The notes: generated by a model not told the origin, from the sequence alone. Numbered from the stretch's first letter, positions 35,386-44,323 are shown. The stretch is DNA of 64,000 nucleotides from Paucibacter sp963740455 (GCA_963740455.1 CAVUEF010000007.1:434001-498000), one strand, 5' to 3'. Translations and numbers: made by a program.

Positions 35386-36009
35386 ATGATCAGATTGTTT
35401 GTAGGCCTCGGCAACCCCGGGCCGGAATATGAGGACACGCGTCACAACGCGGGTTTCTGGTGGGTCGATGAGGCGGCGCGCAAGCTCGGCGCTCACCTGG
35501 CCCCCGAGCGCAGCTATTTCGGGCGCGTCGCGCGCGTCAACTTGCAGGGTGGCCCGGTATGGCTGCTGCAACCGATGACTTATATGAACCTGTCGGGCAA
35601 ATCGGTGGCGGCGCTGGCGCGTTTCTTCAAGATCGCGCCAGAGGAGATTCTGGCCGTGCACGACGAGCTCGATCTGCTCCCCGGCCAGATGAAACTCAAG
35701 CTCGGCGGCAGCGCCGCCGGCCACAACGGACTGAAGGACATGCAGGCCTGTCTGGGTTCGCCCGATTTCTGGCGCCTGCGCCTGGGCATTGGACATCCGG
35801 GCGAGCGTGCCGAAGTCGCCAACTACGTGCTGCGCAAACCGCCCACGGACGAGCGCGAGGCCATGCATGACTGCATACGGAAGTCGATGGACGCGCTCGA
35901 TCTGCTGCTGGGGGGCGACATGCAGCGTGCATTGATGAAAATACACGCCAAGCCGCCACGCCCCAAACCGCCACGCCCCGACGACATCCCCGAACCGGAG
36001 ACGCCATGA
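35386..36009 (+). CDS. pth: peptidyl-tRNA hydrolase
   Basis: Pth recycles tRNA from stalled peptidyl-tRNA. The 207-residue product has the opening VGLGNPGPEYEDTRHNAGFW with the conserved Asn and catalytic His, LLQPMTYMNLSGKSV, HDELDLLPGQMKLKLGGSAAGHNGL and the RLGIGHP segment. The C terminus adds a short Pro/Lys-rich tail. It overlaps the next gene by four bases. Confidence 0.96.
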   Translation: MIRLFVGLGNPGPEYEDTRHNAGFWWVDEAARKLGAHLAPERSYFGRVARVNLQGGPVWLLQPMTYMNLSGKSVAALARFFKIAPEEILAVHDELDLLPGQMKLKLGGSAAGHNGLKDMQACLGSPDFWRLRLGIGHPGERAEVANYVLRKPPTDEREAMHDCIRKSMDALDLLLGGDMQRALMKIHAKPPRPKPPRPDDIPEPETP

Positions 36010-36476
36010 ACACCTTGCCGGCCCTGCTTGCGCTCGCGATTGCCGTCATCTCCAACGTCGTGCTGGCGCAGAACACGACGATCTATCGCTGCGGCGCGGG
36101 CGGCCGCGAGCTGAGCCAGACGCCATGCCCAGAGGGTCAGGTCTTGACTCCGAAAGCGGCTGCGCCCGACGCAGAGCAGGTCCGGCAGGCGCAGGAGATT
36201 GCGCGGCGCGAAGAACAGCTCGGCAACCGGATGGCCGCCGAGCGTCGCCAGCGCGAGGCCGACGCAGCGCGCAACGCCTCCGGTGCGATCGGCATATACG
36301 GGCGCGGAAAGCCAGCGCTTGAGCCGGTGCCGCCGGCCGGCGCGGCGTCGAAGAACGCCGGCAAAAAGCACAACAAGAAGGCGCGATCGACCCACAAGCC
36401 CGAGGGCTTCACGGCGGTCTCGCCCAAGCCAGGCAAGCAAGCCAAGGGAGCAAACGAAGCGCCGGTCAAACCGTGA
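36006..36476 (+). CDS. DUF4124-like exported protein
   Basis: A small secreted protein of unknown role, 156 residues: signal peptide ending near VVLA-QN, a short domain TTIYRCGAGGRELSQTPCPEG with two cysteines that resembles DUF4124, then a charged helical stretch (REEQLGNRMAAERRQREADAAR) and a Lys-rich end. It is coupled to pth (ATGA overlap). A copy of a dispersed motif (GGGTCAGGTCTTG, 36134-36146) lies in it. Confidence 0.75.
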   Translation: MNTLPALLALAIAVISNVVLAQNTTIYRCGAGGRELSQTPCPEGQVLTPKAAAPDAEQVRQAQEIARREEQLGNRMAAERRQREADAARNASGAIGIYGRGKPALEPVPPAGAASKNAGKKHNKKARSTHKPEGFTAVSPKPGKQAKGANEAPVKP

Positions 36477-36518
36477 GCGTCGGCGGGCCAGCGCGAGCCA
36501 AGGCATAGAATGCTCTGC

Positions 36519-36728
36519 GTTGGTGCTCGCTTCAGGCATTGCGCCTGGGCAGTTAAACGGGAATCAGAAGGGGCCGGGCCAACAAGCCTTGCTCCAACCT
36601 GAGCTGTCCCCGCAACGGTAAGCGGACGAAGACCATTCAGGTCTTCCGCTCGTGTACTCAATCCACTGGGGGCCTCACGGCCGCTGGGAAGGACGCACGG
36701 GTAGTTCCGCCAGCCCGGATACCGGCCA
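36519..36728 (+). promoter_or_regulatory. cobalamin riboswitch
   Basis: The stretch carries the conserved blocks of the adenosylcobalamin riboswitch: AAACGGGAATCAG, then GAGCTGTCCCCGCAACGGTAAGCG, later CCACTGG with CTGGGAAGG, and the closing AGCCCGGATACCGGCC. It precedes btuB, so cobalamin should shut down the uptake operon. A TAGAAT at 36506-36511 could be the -10 of its promoter. Confidence 0.95.
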
Positions 36729-36804
36729 ACAAGTGATGGCGCTTTGCGGCGCCATCGGTTCACGGAAAGCCTGCGGGAGAGCGGGCCTCCGTACCTACTT
36801 GTTG
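36727..36804 (+). promoter_or_regulatory. expression platform of the cobalamin riboswitch
   Basis: Between riboswitch and btuB, CAACAAGT (36727-36734) can pair with ACTTGTTG (36797-36804), enclosing a perfect 8-bp hairpin GATGGCGC/GCGCCATC (36735-36756). The outer stem ends nine bases before the btuB ATG, so it could control ribosome access. No T-run terminator is seen. Confidence 0.5.
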
Positions 36805-36813
36805 AACTGACTC

Positions 36814-38766
36814 ATGAAATCAAACCTCCGGCGCCATGCGCGCCCAGCAAACCAGCTGCGCTGCTGCGTGGCTTTGTCCCTGATCGCCCTGGCCACCTCG
36901 GCGGCAGCGGGCACGCAAGACAGCCTACTACCCACCGTCATCGTCAACGGCTCACGCTTCAGCGAAGCCGCCGCTAGCCTGCCCTTCGGCGTCAGCGTGA
37001 TCACCGCGCAGGACATCGCCCGCTCGGGGGTCACCACCATCAATCAGGTGATCGCCAAGTTGCTGGGCGTGCCCGCCCGCCAGGACTTCTACGGCGCAGG
37101 CGATGACCAGCTTGATTTGCGCGGCTTCGGCACCACCGCAAGCAGCAACCAGATCGTCATCGTCGACGGCCTGCGCCTTGACGAGGGCGACTCGAGCGGC
37201 GCGCGCCTGGCCGGCATCCAGCTCGACACCGTCGAGCGCATCGAAGTCCTGCGCGGCAGCGGCACGGTGCTGTATGGCGAGGGCGGCACCGGTGGCGTGA
37301 TCATCATCACCACCAAGACCGGCATGGGACTCGAGCACGGCACGCAGGCCCGGCTCTACGCCGGCGTCGGCAGCTTTGACACGCGCGAGGCGCGCGCCAG
37401 CGCAGGCGTCGCCAAGGGAGAGTTCTCGTTCGATGCCGCCGTCAACAAGCGTCAGTCCGACAATTTCCGCGCGCACTTTGCCACCGATGTGCAAGGCGTC
37501 TCGGTGGGCGCACAGTGGCGGCGCGACAAGTTGCGCCTGGCGCTGCGCCACGCCCAGGACGAGCTTGATGCCGACCTGCCCGGCGCACTGAGCTCGGCGC
37601 AGTACAGCGCCGACCCGCACCAATCCAATACACCTGACGCCCACGCCACCGTCCGCAGCCGCCGCACCACGCTGCTGGGTGCAGCCGCAATGGGCGCGTG
37701 GGAGTTTGCTCTCGACCTCGGCACGCGCGACAAGGAACTGCGCAGCGTGTCAAGCTGGGGCGCTTACGACTATGACGTCAGCGCCAGCACCGCTGCGTTG
37801 CGCGCTCGTCACCAGGGTGCAATTCAAGGCCTGGACAACAGCCTGATCGTTGGACTGGACGCCGCCAAGTGGAAGCGCGCCGTACTTGGCCAGTACGGCA
37901 GCACGGCCGATCAGCGCAGCCAGGCGCTGTACCTTCGTGATGAGCTGACCCTGTCAAGCGCCACGCGCTTGAGCGCCGGCGCACGACGTGAGTCGATCCG
38001 CAAGAGCAACAGCGCTGCGCAGGGTCTGGACCGCGTACAGACGGCCTGGGAGCTCGGCGTGGTGCAGCCGCTGTCGGCATCCACGAGCTTGTTTGCTCGC
38101 ATCGGAGACAGCTACCGCCTTGCCAATGCCGACGAATACAGCTTCACCTCGCCCAACGTGTTGCTGCGCCCGCAGACATCGCGCGACACCGAAGTCGGCC
38201 TGCGCTGGCACACAGCAGCGTCGCGACTGGAGCTGCGCGTCTATCGCAACCAGCTCGATGACGAGATCGGCTACGACCCCGGTGCCATCGGTCCCTGGGG
38301 CCCGGGCGCCAACGTCAACTTCGACCCGACGCGTCGCCAGGGTGTCGAGTTGGAGCTCAGCCACGCCTTGACCAAAAGCGTGCAGCTGCGCGGCAACCTG
38401 GCATGGCGCGATGCGCAATTCCTGTCGGGCACCCATGCCGGCAAGCAGGTCCCCCTGACCGCGCATGTCACGGCCTCGTTGGGGACCGACTGGGAACTGG
38501 CGGCCGGGCACCGGGTCGGTGCCAATATCGTCTATGCCTCGTCGCGTCACCCTGACTTCGACAACACTTGCCAGATGCCCTCCTACGCCACATTGGATCT
38601 GCGCTATGCGTACCGCTTGGGCGCCGGGGAGCTGAGCCTGGGCGTCGCCAACGCTGCCGACCACAAGTACTACACGCAGGCCTTTTCCTGCACGGCTGGC
38701 GTGACCGCAGGAATCTATCCCGAGGCCGGTCGCAGCCTGAATGCGGCATTGCGTTGGCAGTTCTGA
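36814..38766 (+). CDS. btuB: TonB-dependent cobalamin receptor BtuB-like
   Basis: This outer membrane receptor brings cobalamin into the periplasm using TonB energy. The 650-residue product has a signal peptide, a TonB-box-like LLPTVIVNGSR, the plug domain (GVSVITAQDIARSGVTTINQ, LDLRGFGTTASSNQIVIVDG, VERIEVLRGSGTVLYGEGG) and a 22-strand-type barrel ending in Phe (NAALRWQF). Assignment to cobalamin rests on the riboswitch upstream and btuFCD downstream. Confidence 0.93.
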   Translation: MKSNLRRHARPANQLRCCVALSLIALATSAAAGTQDSLLPTVIVNGSRFSEAAASLPFGVSVITAQDIARSGVTTINQVIAKLLGVPARQDFYGAGDDQLDLRGFGTTASSNQIVIVDGLRLDEGDSSGARLAGIQLDTVERIEVLRGSGTVLYGEGGTGGVIIITTKTGMGLEHGTQARLYAGVGSFDTREARASAGVAKGEFSFDAAVNKRQSDNFRAHFATDVQGVSVGAQWRRDKLRLALRHAQDELDADLPGALSSAQYSADPHQSNTPDAHATVRSRRTTLLGAAAMGAWEFALDLGTRDKELRSVSSWGAYDYDVSASTAALRARHQGAIQGLDNSLIVGLDAAKWKRAVLGQYGSTADQRSQALYLRDELTLSSATRLSAGARRESIRKSNSAAQGLDRVQTAWELGVVQPLSASTSLFARIGDSYRLANADEYSFTSPNVLLRPQTSRDTEVGLRWHTAASRLELRVYRNQLDDEIGYDPGAIGPWGPGANVNFDPTRRQGVELELSHALTKSVQLRGNLAWRDAQFLSGTHAGKQVPLTAHVTASLGTDWELAAGHRVGANIVYASSRHPDFDNTCQMPSYATLDLRYAYRLGAGELSLGVANAADHKYYTQAFSCTAGVTAGIYPEAGRSLNAALRWQF

Positions 38767-38789
38767 TCGGCGGTTGAGGACTCGCCCCC

Positions 38790-39734
38790 ATGCCGCGACA
38801 TCACCCGACCCCAGGCCGACAACGCGAGTCGCGCTGGGCTCAACGCCCGGCGCTGCGGCGTTGCTGGGGTCAGGTCTTGCTGGTCATGTCGATCTGCGTC
38901 GGTCTGAGTCCGGCCCGGGCCATCGGCACTCAGCCGCGGACCGACCCGGGTCAAAGTACGCCGCAGCGCATCGTCAGCCTGGCGCCCGCGCTGACCGAGA
39001 CCGTCTGCGCGCTGGGTGCCTGCGACAAGCTGGTGGGTGTTGATCGCTTTTCCAACTATCCGGCCCAGGTCAACGCCTTGCCCAAAGTGGGCGGTCTGGA
39101 CGACACCAGCCTGGAGGCCGTCATCCATCTGCGGCCCGACCTCGTGCTGGTCGAATCATCGTCGCGCGTTGGCGAGCGATTGAGCGCGCTCGGGCTGAAA
39201 GTCGTGACCTTGCAGGCTCAATCCCGGGACGATGTCCGGCTCATGTTCAGCCGAGTCAGCGCGCTGCTGGGCGTGGCAGACCTGCAAGGGCTTTGGCTGC
39301 GCATCGACGCCAGCGTGAACGCCACGGCGCGCAGTCTGCCCGCCGCCGCCAAAGGCATGCGGGTCTATTACGAGGTTGACAGCGCGCCCTACGCCGCCGG
39401 CGAAGCGTCCTTTGTGGGCCAGACCCTGAAACGCCTGGGCGCGCGCAACATCATCCCGGCCGCGCTCGGCCCCTTTCCCAAGATCAACCCCGAGTTCGTG
39501 GTGCGCGCCAACCCCGATCTCATCATGATCGGTGAGCGCAGCGCCGACGGTCTGTACCAGCGCCCGGGATGGGACGCCATGACAGCGCTGCGCGACAAGC
39601 GCGTGTGCACCTTCACGCCTGAGCAGGTCGACGTGCTGGCGCGTCCCGGCCCGCGCATGGCGGAGGCGGCGCAAATCATGGCAGGCTGCCTGACTGAAAT
39701 GAGCGCCAAGCTTGCGCGAGGTCGCCAGCAATGA
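38790..39734 (+). CDS. btuF: cobalamin-binding periplasmic protein BtuF
   Basis: BtuF delivers cobalamin to BtuCD. The 314-residue product has a signal peptide (VLLVMSICVGLSPARA), then RIVSLAPALTETVCALGA and KLVGVDRFSNYPAQV typical of helical-backbone metal/cobalamin binding proteins, GGLDDTSLEAVIHLRPDLVL and NPEFVVRANPDLIMIG. It overlaps btuC by four bases (ATGA). The start is uncertain because no strong ribosome site is seen. A dispersed 18-base motif lies in the N-terminal coding region. Confidence 0.92.
   Translation: MPRHHPTPGRQRESRWAQRPALRRCWGQVLLVMSICVGLSPARAIGTQPRTDPGQSTPQRIVSLAPALTETVCALGACDKLVGVDRFSNYPAQVNALPKVGGLDDTSLEAVIHLRPDLVLVESSSRVGERLSALGLKVVTLQAQSRDDVRLMFSRVSALLGVADLQGLWLRIDASVNATARSLPAAAKGMRVYYEVDSAPYAAGEASFVGQTLKRLGARNIIPAALGPFPKINPEFVVRANPDLIMIGERSADGLYQRPGWDAMTALRDKRVCTFTPEQVDVLARPGPRMAEAAQIMAGCLTEMSAKLARGRQQ
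38866..38883 (+). repeat. dispersed motif GGGGTCAGGTCTTGCTGG, copy 2
   Basis: Exact 18-base match to 48880-48897 and 15-base match to 23556-23570 (opposite strand). Here it is inside the coding sequence for the BtuF signal peptide. Confidence 0.7.
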
Positions 39735-40738
39735 ACCGCACACCCGGCTCGCTGATGGGGCTGCTGGCGCTTGCCAGCGCCGCGCTGCTGCTGCTGGGTG
39801 TGGCCGTCGGCAGCACGGGCATTGAGCTGGGTTCGGTATTCGACGGTGCCGACATGGCCCGGCAAATCCTGTGGCAGATACGCTTGCCGCGCTCGATTGG
39901 CGCCTGGTTGGCCGGCGCGCTGCTGGGTCTGGCCGGCGCGGTGGCACAGGGGCTGTTTCGCAATCCCTTGGCCGACCCCTATTTGCTGGGCAGCTCGGCC
40001 GGCGCGGGACTGGGCGTGGCGCTGACGCTGGCGCTGGTCGGCAGCTCGCCGACCAGCACGCTGTGGGCGCAGCGCCTGGGGCTGACCGGCGCGGCCTTCA
40101 TCGGCACGCTGGCGGGCGTGCTGCTGACGCTGATGCTGGCGCGCGGTGTCGAGCACACCTTGCGATTGCTGCTGGCCGGGGTCGTGGTGGGCGTGGTGCT
40201 GGCCGCCGTCACCAGCCTGGCCATGCTGATGCAGCCCGACATCATGCGTGCCATGCAGTCCTTCATGCTGGGCACGACCGGCTTCCTGAGCTGGAGCAGC
40301 GTCGTCATCATGACGTTCGCCTTGTGCGTGTGTCTGCTCGCCGCTTTGGGCGCGAGCCGCGCACTCGACGCACTGAGCCTGGGCGATGCCACCGCCATGT
40401 CATTGGGCGTGCGGCTGAGTGCCGTGCGCGTTGTGTTGATCGCGGCGTTTGCGCTGGCCACCGCCACCGCCGTGGCCCAGGCCGGCATGATTGCATTCGT
40501 CGGACTGGTGGCACCGCATCTGGTGCGCAGCAGTTGCCCCACCACGCATGGCAAGTTGCTGTTGCTGTCGGCTTGCAGCGGCGGCGTGCTGCTGCTCGGC
40601 GCCGACATCCTGGCACGCTGGCTGGTTGCCCCGCAGGAGTTGCCGGTGGGCATCATCACGGCGATTCTCGGCGGCGGCTACCTGCTGTGGTTGATGCACC
40701 GCACGACGGGTCGCCGCCAAGGCCGGAGGCGGGCATGA
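39731..40738 (+). CDS. btuC: cobalamin ABC transporter permease BtuC
   Basis: BtuC is the membrane channel of the BtuCDF importer, FecCD family. The 335-residue product is highly hydrophobic with about nine to ten membrane segments and the conserved IRLPRSIGAWLAGALLGLAGA, NPLADPYLLGSSAGAGLG and FVGLVAPHLVR. It overlaps btuF and btuD by four bases each. Confidence 0.95.
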   Translation: MNRTPGSLMGLLALASAALLLLGVAVGSTGIELGSVFDGADMARQILWQIRLPRSIGAWLAGALLGLAGAVAQGLFRNPLADPYLLGSSAGAGLGVALTLALVGSSPTSTLWAQRLGLTGAAFIGTLAGVLLTLMLARGVEHTLRLLLAGVVVGVVLAAVTSLAMLMQPDIMRAMQSFMLGTTGFLSWSSVVIMTFALCVCLLAALGASRALDALSLGDATAMSLGVRLSAVRVVLIAAFALATATAVAQAGMIAFVGLVAPHLVRSSCPTTHGKLLLLSACSGGVLLLGADILARWLVAPQELPVGIITAILGGGYLLWLMHRTTGRRQGRRRA

Positions 40739-41514
40739 GCGATGCGGTGCTGAGTGCCTGCCTGCACAGCGTGCGTCTGCAAGGCTTTGAAGTGCTGCAA
40801 GGCATCAAGCTGGAGCTGGCAACGAGTCGCTGGACCGCTGTCGTCGGACCCAATGGCGCGGGCAAATCGACACTGCTGCGCGCCCTGGCCGGATTGATTC
40901 CGGCCAGCGGCGAGATCGACCTGATGGGCAAAGCTCTGCACGACTGGGCCCCCAAAGAGCGCGCCAAGACCCTGGCCTGGCTCGGTCAGAACGAAGCCAG
41001 CGCCGACGATCTGACCGCGCACGACGTCGTGATGCTGGGCCGCTTGCCGCATCAGGCCTGGCTTGCGCCGCCCAGCAGTGCGGACCGGCAGGCGGTGCAC
41101 GACGCGATGGCGCAAACCCAGAGCTGGAACTGGCGCGAGCGGCGCTTGAGCACGCTGTCGGGCGGTGAGCGCCAGCGCGTGCTGCTGGCCCGCGCCCTCG
41201 CGGTGCAAGCCAGCGTGCTGATGATGGACGAGCCGCTCGCGCACCTCGATCCGCCGCACCAGGCCGACTGGATCGACATCGTGCGCAAGCTGGTCGCGCG
41301 CGGCCAGACTGTGATCAGCGTGCTGCACGAGCTCAACGTGGCCTTGCAGGCCGATACGCTGGTCGTGATGGCCAAGGGTCAGGTCGTGCATCAAGGCCTT
41401 GCGGCCGACCCCGCGACGCACCAGGCCCTGCAAAGCGTGTTCGATCACCGGCTCAGACTCTTGCTGCTCGAAGATCGGTGGCTGGCGCTGCCGCACACCC
41501 CGGTCAGCCGATGA
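40735..41514 (+). CDS. btuD: cobalamin ABC transporter ATPase BtuD
   Basis: BtuD hydrolyses ATP to drive import through BtuC. The 259-residue product has Walker A (VGPNGAGKSTLLRALAG), Q-loop (LGQNEASADDLT), the signature LSGGERQRVLLARAL, Walker B (LMMDEPLAHLD) and the H-loop His (ISVLHELN). The ATG overlaps the btuC stop, and its own stop overlaps the cobQ remnant start. Confidence 0.95.
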   Translation: MSDAVLSACLHSVRLQGFEVLQGIKLELATSRWTAVVGPNGAGKSTLLRALAGLIPASGEIDLMGKALHDWAPKERAKTLAWLGQNEASADDLTAHDVVMLGRLPHQAWLAPPSSADRQAVHDAMAQTQSWNWRERRLSTLSGGERQRVLLARALAVQASVLMMDEPLAHLDPPHQADWIDIVRKLVARGQTVISVLHELNVALQADTLVVMAKGQVVHQGLAADPATHQALQSVFDHRLRLLLLEDRWLALPHTPVSR

Positions 41515-42077
41515 CAGCGCGCGCCGTGATGGTGCTGCTGGTCACCGATATCGACCGCGGCGGCGCCTTCGCGCATCTGTACGGCACGCCCCAGTTGCTG
41601 CCGATCAACGAGCGCACGCTGCTGCGCGGCTTCGTGCTGAACAAGTTTCGCGGCGACGCCAGTCTGCTCGCGCCCGGCCTGGGTCTGCTGCCGCCGGTCA
41701 CGCAGTTCGACGCGGCCAAGCTCTTGCGGCCGAGCCGAGTCAGGTTCGCCGCGTTGCAAGGGCCTTGGCAAGCGCTCAGCCATGTCGCATGGAGCGGCTA
41801 CGAAATCCACCATGGCCGTACCGTCCAGCATGCTGGATTGCCGGCGGCCGCGCAGGCTTTGACGAGCGACAGCGGCGAGGTGATCGGCTGGAGCCAGGGT
41901 TCGGTGCTGGCCATCTATGCGCACGGCCTGTTCGAGTCGCCCGCGGTCATGCGCGCGCTGTTCGGCCTCGACGTGCCGCTACTCGACAGCGTGTTCGACG
42001 GGCTGGCCGATTTTGTCGATCAGCACTTCGACGCCGGCGCTCTGACGGGCTTGCTCAAGTCGGCGCGCCAGCCTTGA
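41511..42077 (+). pseudogene. cobQ: internally deleted cobyric acid synthase (cobQ) remnant
   Basis: Intact CobQ is about 480-500 residues and amidates cobyrinic acid. This 188-residue frame keeps the middle (LLVTDIDRGGAFAHLYGT, ERTLLRGFVLNKFRGD, LLAPGLGLL) and then jumps to the C-terminal end (SGYEIHHGRT, AIYAHGLF). The N-terminal P-loop half and the glutaminase core with its catalytic Cys (usual LGICGG-type motif) are missing; the late His in HGLF remains. The frame is open and coupled to btuD, so it may be expressed, but amidotransferase activity is very unlikely. Confidence 0.85.
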
Positions 42078-42333
42078 GCATGGCCTTGGCCGCCTGCAGC
42101 CGCTCGAACTTCTGCTGCAAAACCTCACGGCTTTCGACATGGCCGGGGTCGACCGGAATGCAGGCCACCGGGCACAGCTGCACGCATTGCGGCTCAGCGA
42201 AGTGGCCGACGCATTCGGTGCATTTCCTGGCGTCGATCACGTAAATCTCTTCGCCCATCGAAATCGCGTCGTTCGGGCACTCGGGCTCGCAGACGTCGCA
42301 GTTGATGCATTCGTCGGTGATCATCAATGCCAT
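42055..42333 (-). CDS. YfhL-type 2[4Fe-4S] ferredoxin
   Basis: A 92-residue electron carrier with two cluster-binding motifs, CINCDVCEPECP and the longer-spaced CTECVGHFAEPQCVQLCP, the pattern of the Allochromatium/YfhL ferredoxins, followed by a C-terminal helix. It lies after coaD on the same strand, as in many betaproteobacteria, and its 3' end overlaps the convergent cobQ remnant by 23 bases. Confidence 0.94.
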   Translation of the reverse strand: MALMITDECINCDVCEPECPNDAISMGEEIYVIDARKCTECVGHFAEPQCVQLCPVACIPVDPGHVESREVLQQKFERLQAAKAMLKAGAPT

Positions 42334-42341
42334 ATCAATCC

Positions 42342-42839
42342 TCAGTTCTTCTTGATGCGCTCTTGAAGCCGCTCACGCACCGAGGGTGACACAAACTTGG
42401 AAACATCACCGCCCAAGGAGGCAATCTCGCGCACAAAGGTGCCCGAGATGAACTGGTACTGGTCGGACGGCGTCAGGAAGACGGTCTCGACATCGGGCAT
42501 CAACTGGCGGTTCATGCCGGCCATCTGGAACTCGTACTCGAAGTCGCTCACCGCGCGCAAGCCCCGCACCACCACCTTGGCGCCATGCTCGACGACAAAA
42601 TCACGCAGCAGTCCGCGAAACGGGATCACTTCGACATTCGGATATTTGGCCGACAGCTCGGCGGCGATCTCGAGACGCTCTTCGATGCTGAACATGGTGC
42701 GCTTGTGGTGGCCCGCCGCCACCGCCACGATGAGCCGCTCGAAGAGCCGGCTGGCGCGGCGCATCAAGTCCTCATGGCCCAGCGTCATGGGATCGAAAGT
42801 GCCTGGATAGACGGCGGTCAGAACGGTTACGGTGGTCAA
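42342..42839 (-). CDS. coaD: phosphopantetheine adenylyltransferase
   Basis: CoaD makes dephospho-CoA from phosphopantetheine and ATP. I start it at the TTG at 42839, which has AGGAG six bases upstream and gives 165 residues, the usual size; no ATG is suitably placed. Motifs: YPGTFDPMTLGHEDL (nucleotidyltransferase TxGH), VVRGLRAVSDFEYE and ISGTFVREIASLGGDVSKFV. Confidence 0.95.
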   Translation of the reverse strand: MTTVTVLTAVYPGTFDPMTLGHEDLMRRASRLFERLIVAVAAGHHKRTMFSIEERLEIAAELSAKYPNVEVIPFRGLLRDFVVEHGAKVVVRGLRAVSDFEYEFQMAGMNRQLMPDVETVFLTPSDQYQFISGTFVREIASLGGDVSKFVSPSVRERLQERIKKN

Positions 42840-42862
42840 GCGCGGCTCCTGGCTGTGGGGGA

Positions 42863-43408
42863 TTATCCCGGTCGGCGAAACAGATGGTAGTGCACTGCGC
42901 CGGCCCTGTCCTGGCGCCACAGCTCAAGGCTGCCATCCTCGGGTTCCGTAACAAACTCGGGCGCCTCCACATAGACATAGCCGCCGGGCACCAGCAGTCG
43001 CGTGGCTGCCTTGATCGACGCCTGGCCCAGACCCGCGTCGAACGGCGGATCGAGCAACACGAGCTCAAAGCGAGCCGGCGCGCAGCGCCCCATCCAGGCC
43101 AGCGCGTCGACCGCATCGACGCGCAGCTTGTCCGCCTTGAGCCGCTCTTTGGAGGCTTGCAGCGAGTTCGCGAGCTGGCGGTCGCGCTCTAGCAACTGCA
43201 CCTCCGCAGCACCGCGCGATGCGGCCTCGAATCCCAAGGCCCCGCTGCCGGCAAAAGCGTCGAGCACGCGCCAGCCTGTCATGTCCTGGCCCAGCCAGTT
43301 GAACAGGGTTTCGCGCACGCGGTCCGGCGTCGGACGCAATCCAGGCCGGTCGGCCACCGGCAGTTTGCTGCGCTTCCAGGCGCCGCCGATGATGCGCACC
43401 TCAGCCAT
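42863..43408 (-). CDS. rsmD: 16S rRNA (guanine(966)-N(2))-methyltransferase RsmD
   Basis: RsmD methylates G966 of 16S rRNA. The 181-residue product starts MAEVRIIGGAWKRSKL, with the SAM site VLDAFAGSGALGFEAASRG and the catalytic DPPF (LLDPPFDAG). A longer frame from 43447 adds 13 improbable residues. The coaD start lies 23 bases downstream. Confidence 0.94.
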   Translation of the reverse strand: MAEVRIIGGAWKRSKLPVADRPGLRPTPDRVRETLFNWLGQDMTGWRVLDAFAGSGALGFEAASRGAAEVQLLERDRQLANSLQASKERLKADKLRVDAVDALAWMGRCAPARFELVLLDPPFDAGLGQASIKAATRLLVPGGYVYVEAPEFVTEPEDGSLELWRQDRAGAVHYHLFRRPG

Positions 43409-43543
43409 ACGAGCGACCCCCGCCGGCCGAGCGCCGGGCCGCCCCAAGCCGGCCCTTCGCCGGCTGTCGCCGCCTCCCAGGCGCCGACCGTCCAGGCTCA
43501 GCCCCGCGGGGGATCGGCGAACGTACCCGTTCGACGCGGGGCC
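43409..43543. repeat. GC-rich intergenic stretch with hairpins
   Basis: The gap between hisF and rsmD holds AGCCGGC-CCTTC-GCCGGCT (43447-43465), further GCCGGCC-type inverted repeats and CGAACG-TACC-CGTTCG (43519-43534). Composition and structure recall GC-rich intergenic repeats common in Burkholderiales. It probably ends the histidine operon transcript. Confidence 0.45.
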
Positions 43544-44323
43544 TCATGTCCGCACCAAGATGCCGCGGCTGGCCATCAAGGCCTTGGCTTCACCCACCGT
43601 ATGCTCACCGTAATGGAAGATGCTGGCGGCCAGCACCGCATCGGCGCCGCCGATCTGTATGCCGTCGACCAGATGCTCGAGCGTGCCCACGCCGCCCGAC
43701 GCAATCACCGGCACCGGTACGGCGTCGCACACCGCACGCGTCAGTTCGAGATCAAAACCGATCTTCGTGCCGTCGCGGTCCATGCTGGTCAGGAGGATTT
43801 CACCGGCGCCATGCTCGGCCATCTGCTTGGCCCAGGCGACCGCGTCCAGGCCGGTGTTCTTGCGCCCACCATGCGTGTAGACATCCCAGCCCGCGCCGCG
43901 CAGCGCCAGGACCTCGCCCTTGCGCTGCTTGGCGTCGATGGCGACGACGATGCACTGCGCGCCGTACTTGCTGGAGGCGTCGCGGATGACTTGCGGGTTG
44001 GCCACCGCCGCCGAGTTGAAGCTGACCTTGTCGGCGCCCGCGTTGAGCAAGCGCCGCACATCCTCGACGACACGCACACCGCCGCCCACCGTCAACGGGA
44101 TGAAGACCTTTGCTGCCACCGCCTCGATGATGTGCAGGATCAGGTCGCGTCCGTCGCTGGTGGCGGTGATGTCCAGAAAAGTCAGCTCGTCGGCGCCCTG
44201 CTCGTTGTAGCGCGCCGCGATCTCCACCGGGTCGCCCGCATCACGCAGCGCGACAAAGTTGATGCCTTTCACGACGCGACCACCGGTCACGTCTAGGCAG
44301 GGAATGATGCGTTTGGCAAGCAT
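43544..44323 (-). CDS. hisF: imidazole glycerol phosphate synthase cyclase HisF
   Basis: HisF uses ammonia from HisH to make imidazole glycerol phosphate and AICAR. The 259-residue TIM barrel begins MLAKRIIPCLDVTGGRVVKGINF with catalytic Asp11 and has the second catalytic Asp in LLTSMDRDGTKIGFD. It is the last gene of murA-hisG-D-C-B-H-A-F. Confidence 0.97.
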   Translation of the reverse strand: MLAKRIIPCLDVTGGRVVKGINFVALRDAGDPVEIAARYNEQGADELTFLDITATSDGRDLILHIIEAVAAKVFIPLTVGGGVRVVEDVRRLLNAGADKVSFNSAAVANPQVIRDASSKYGAQCIVVAIDAKQRKGEVLALRGAGWDVYTHGGRKNTGLDAVAWAKQMAEHGAGEILLTSMDRDGTKIGFDLELTRAVCDAVPVPVIASGGVGTLEHLVDGIQIGGADAVLAASIFHYGEHTVGEAKALMASRGILVRT

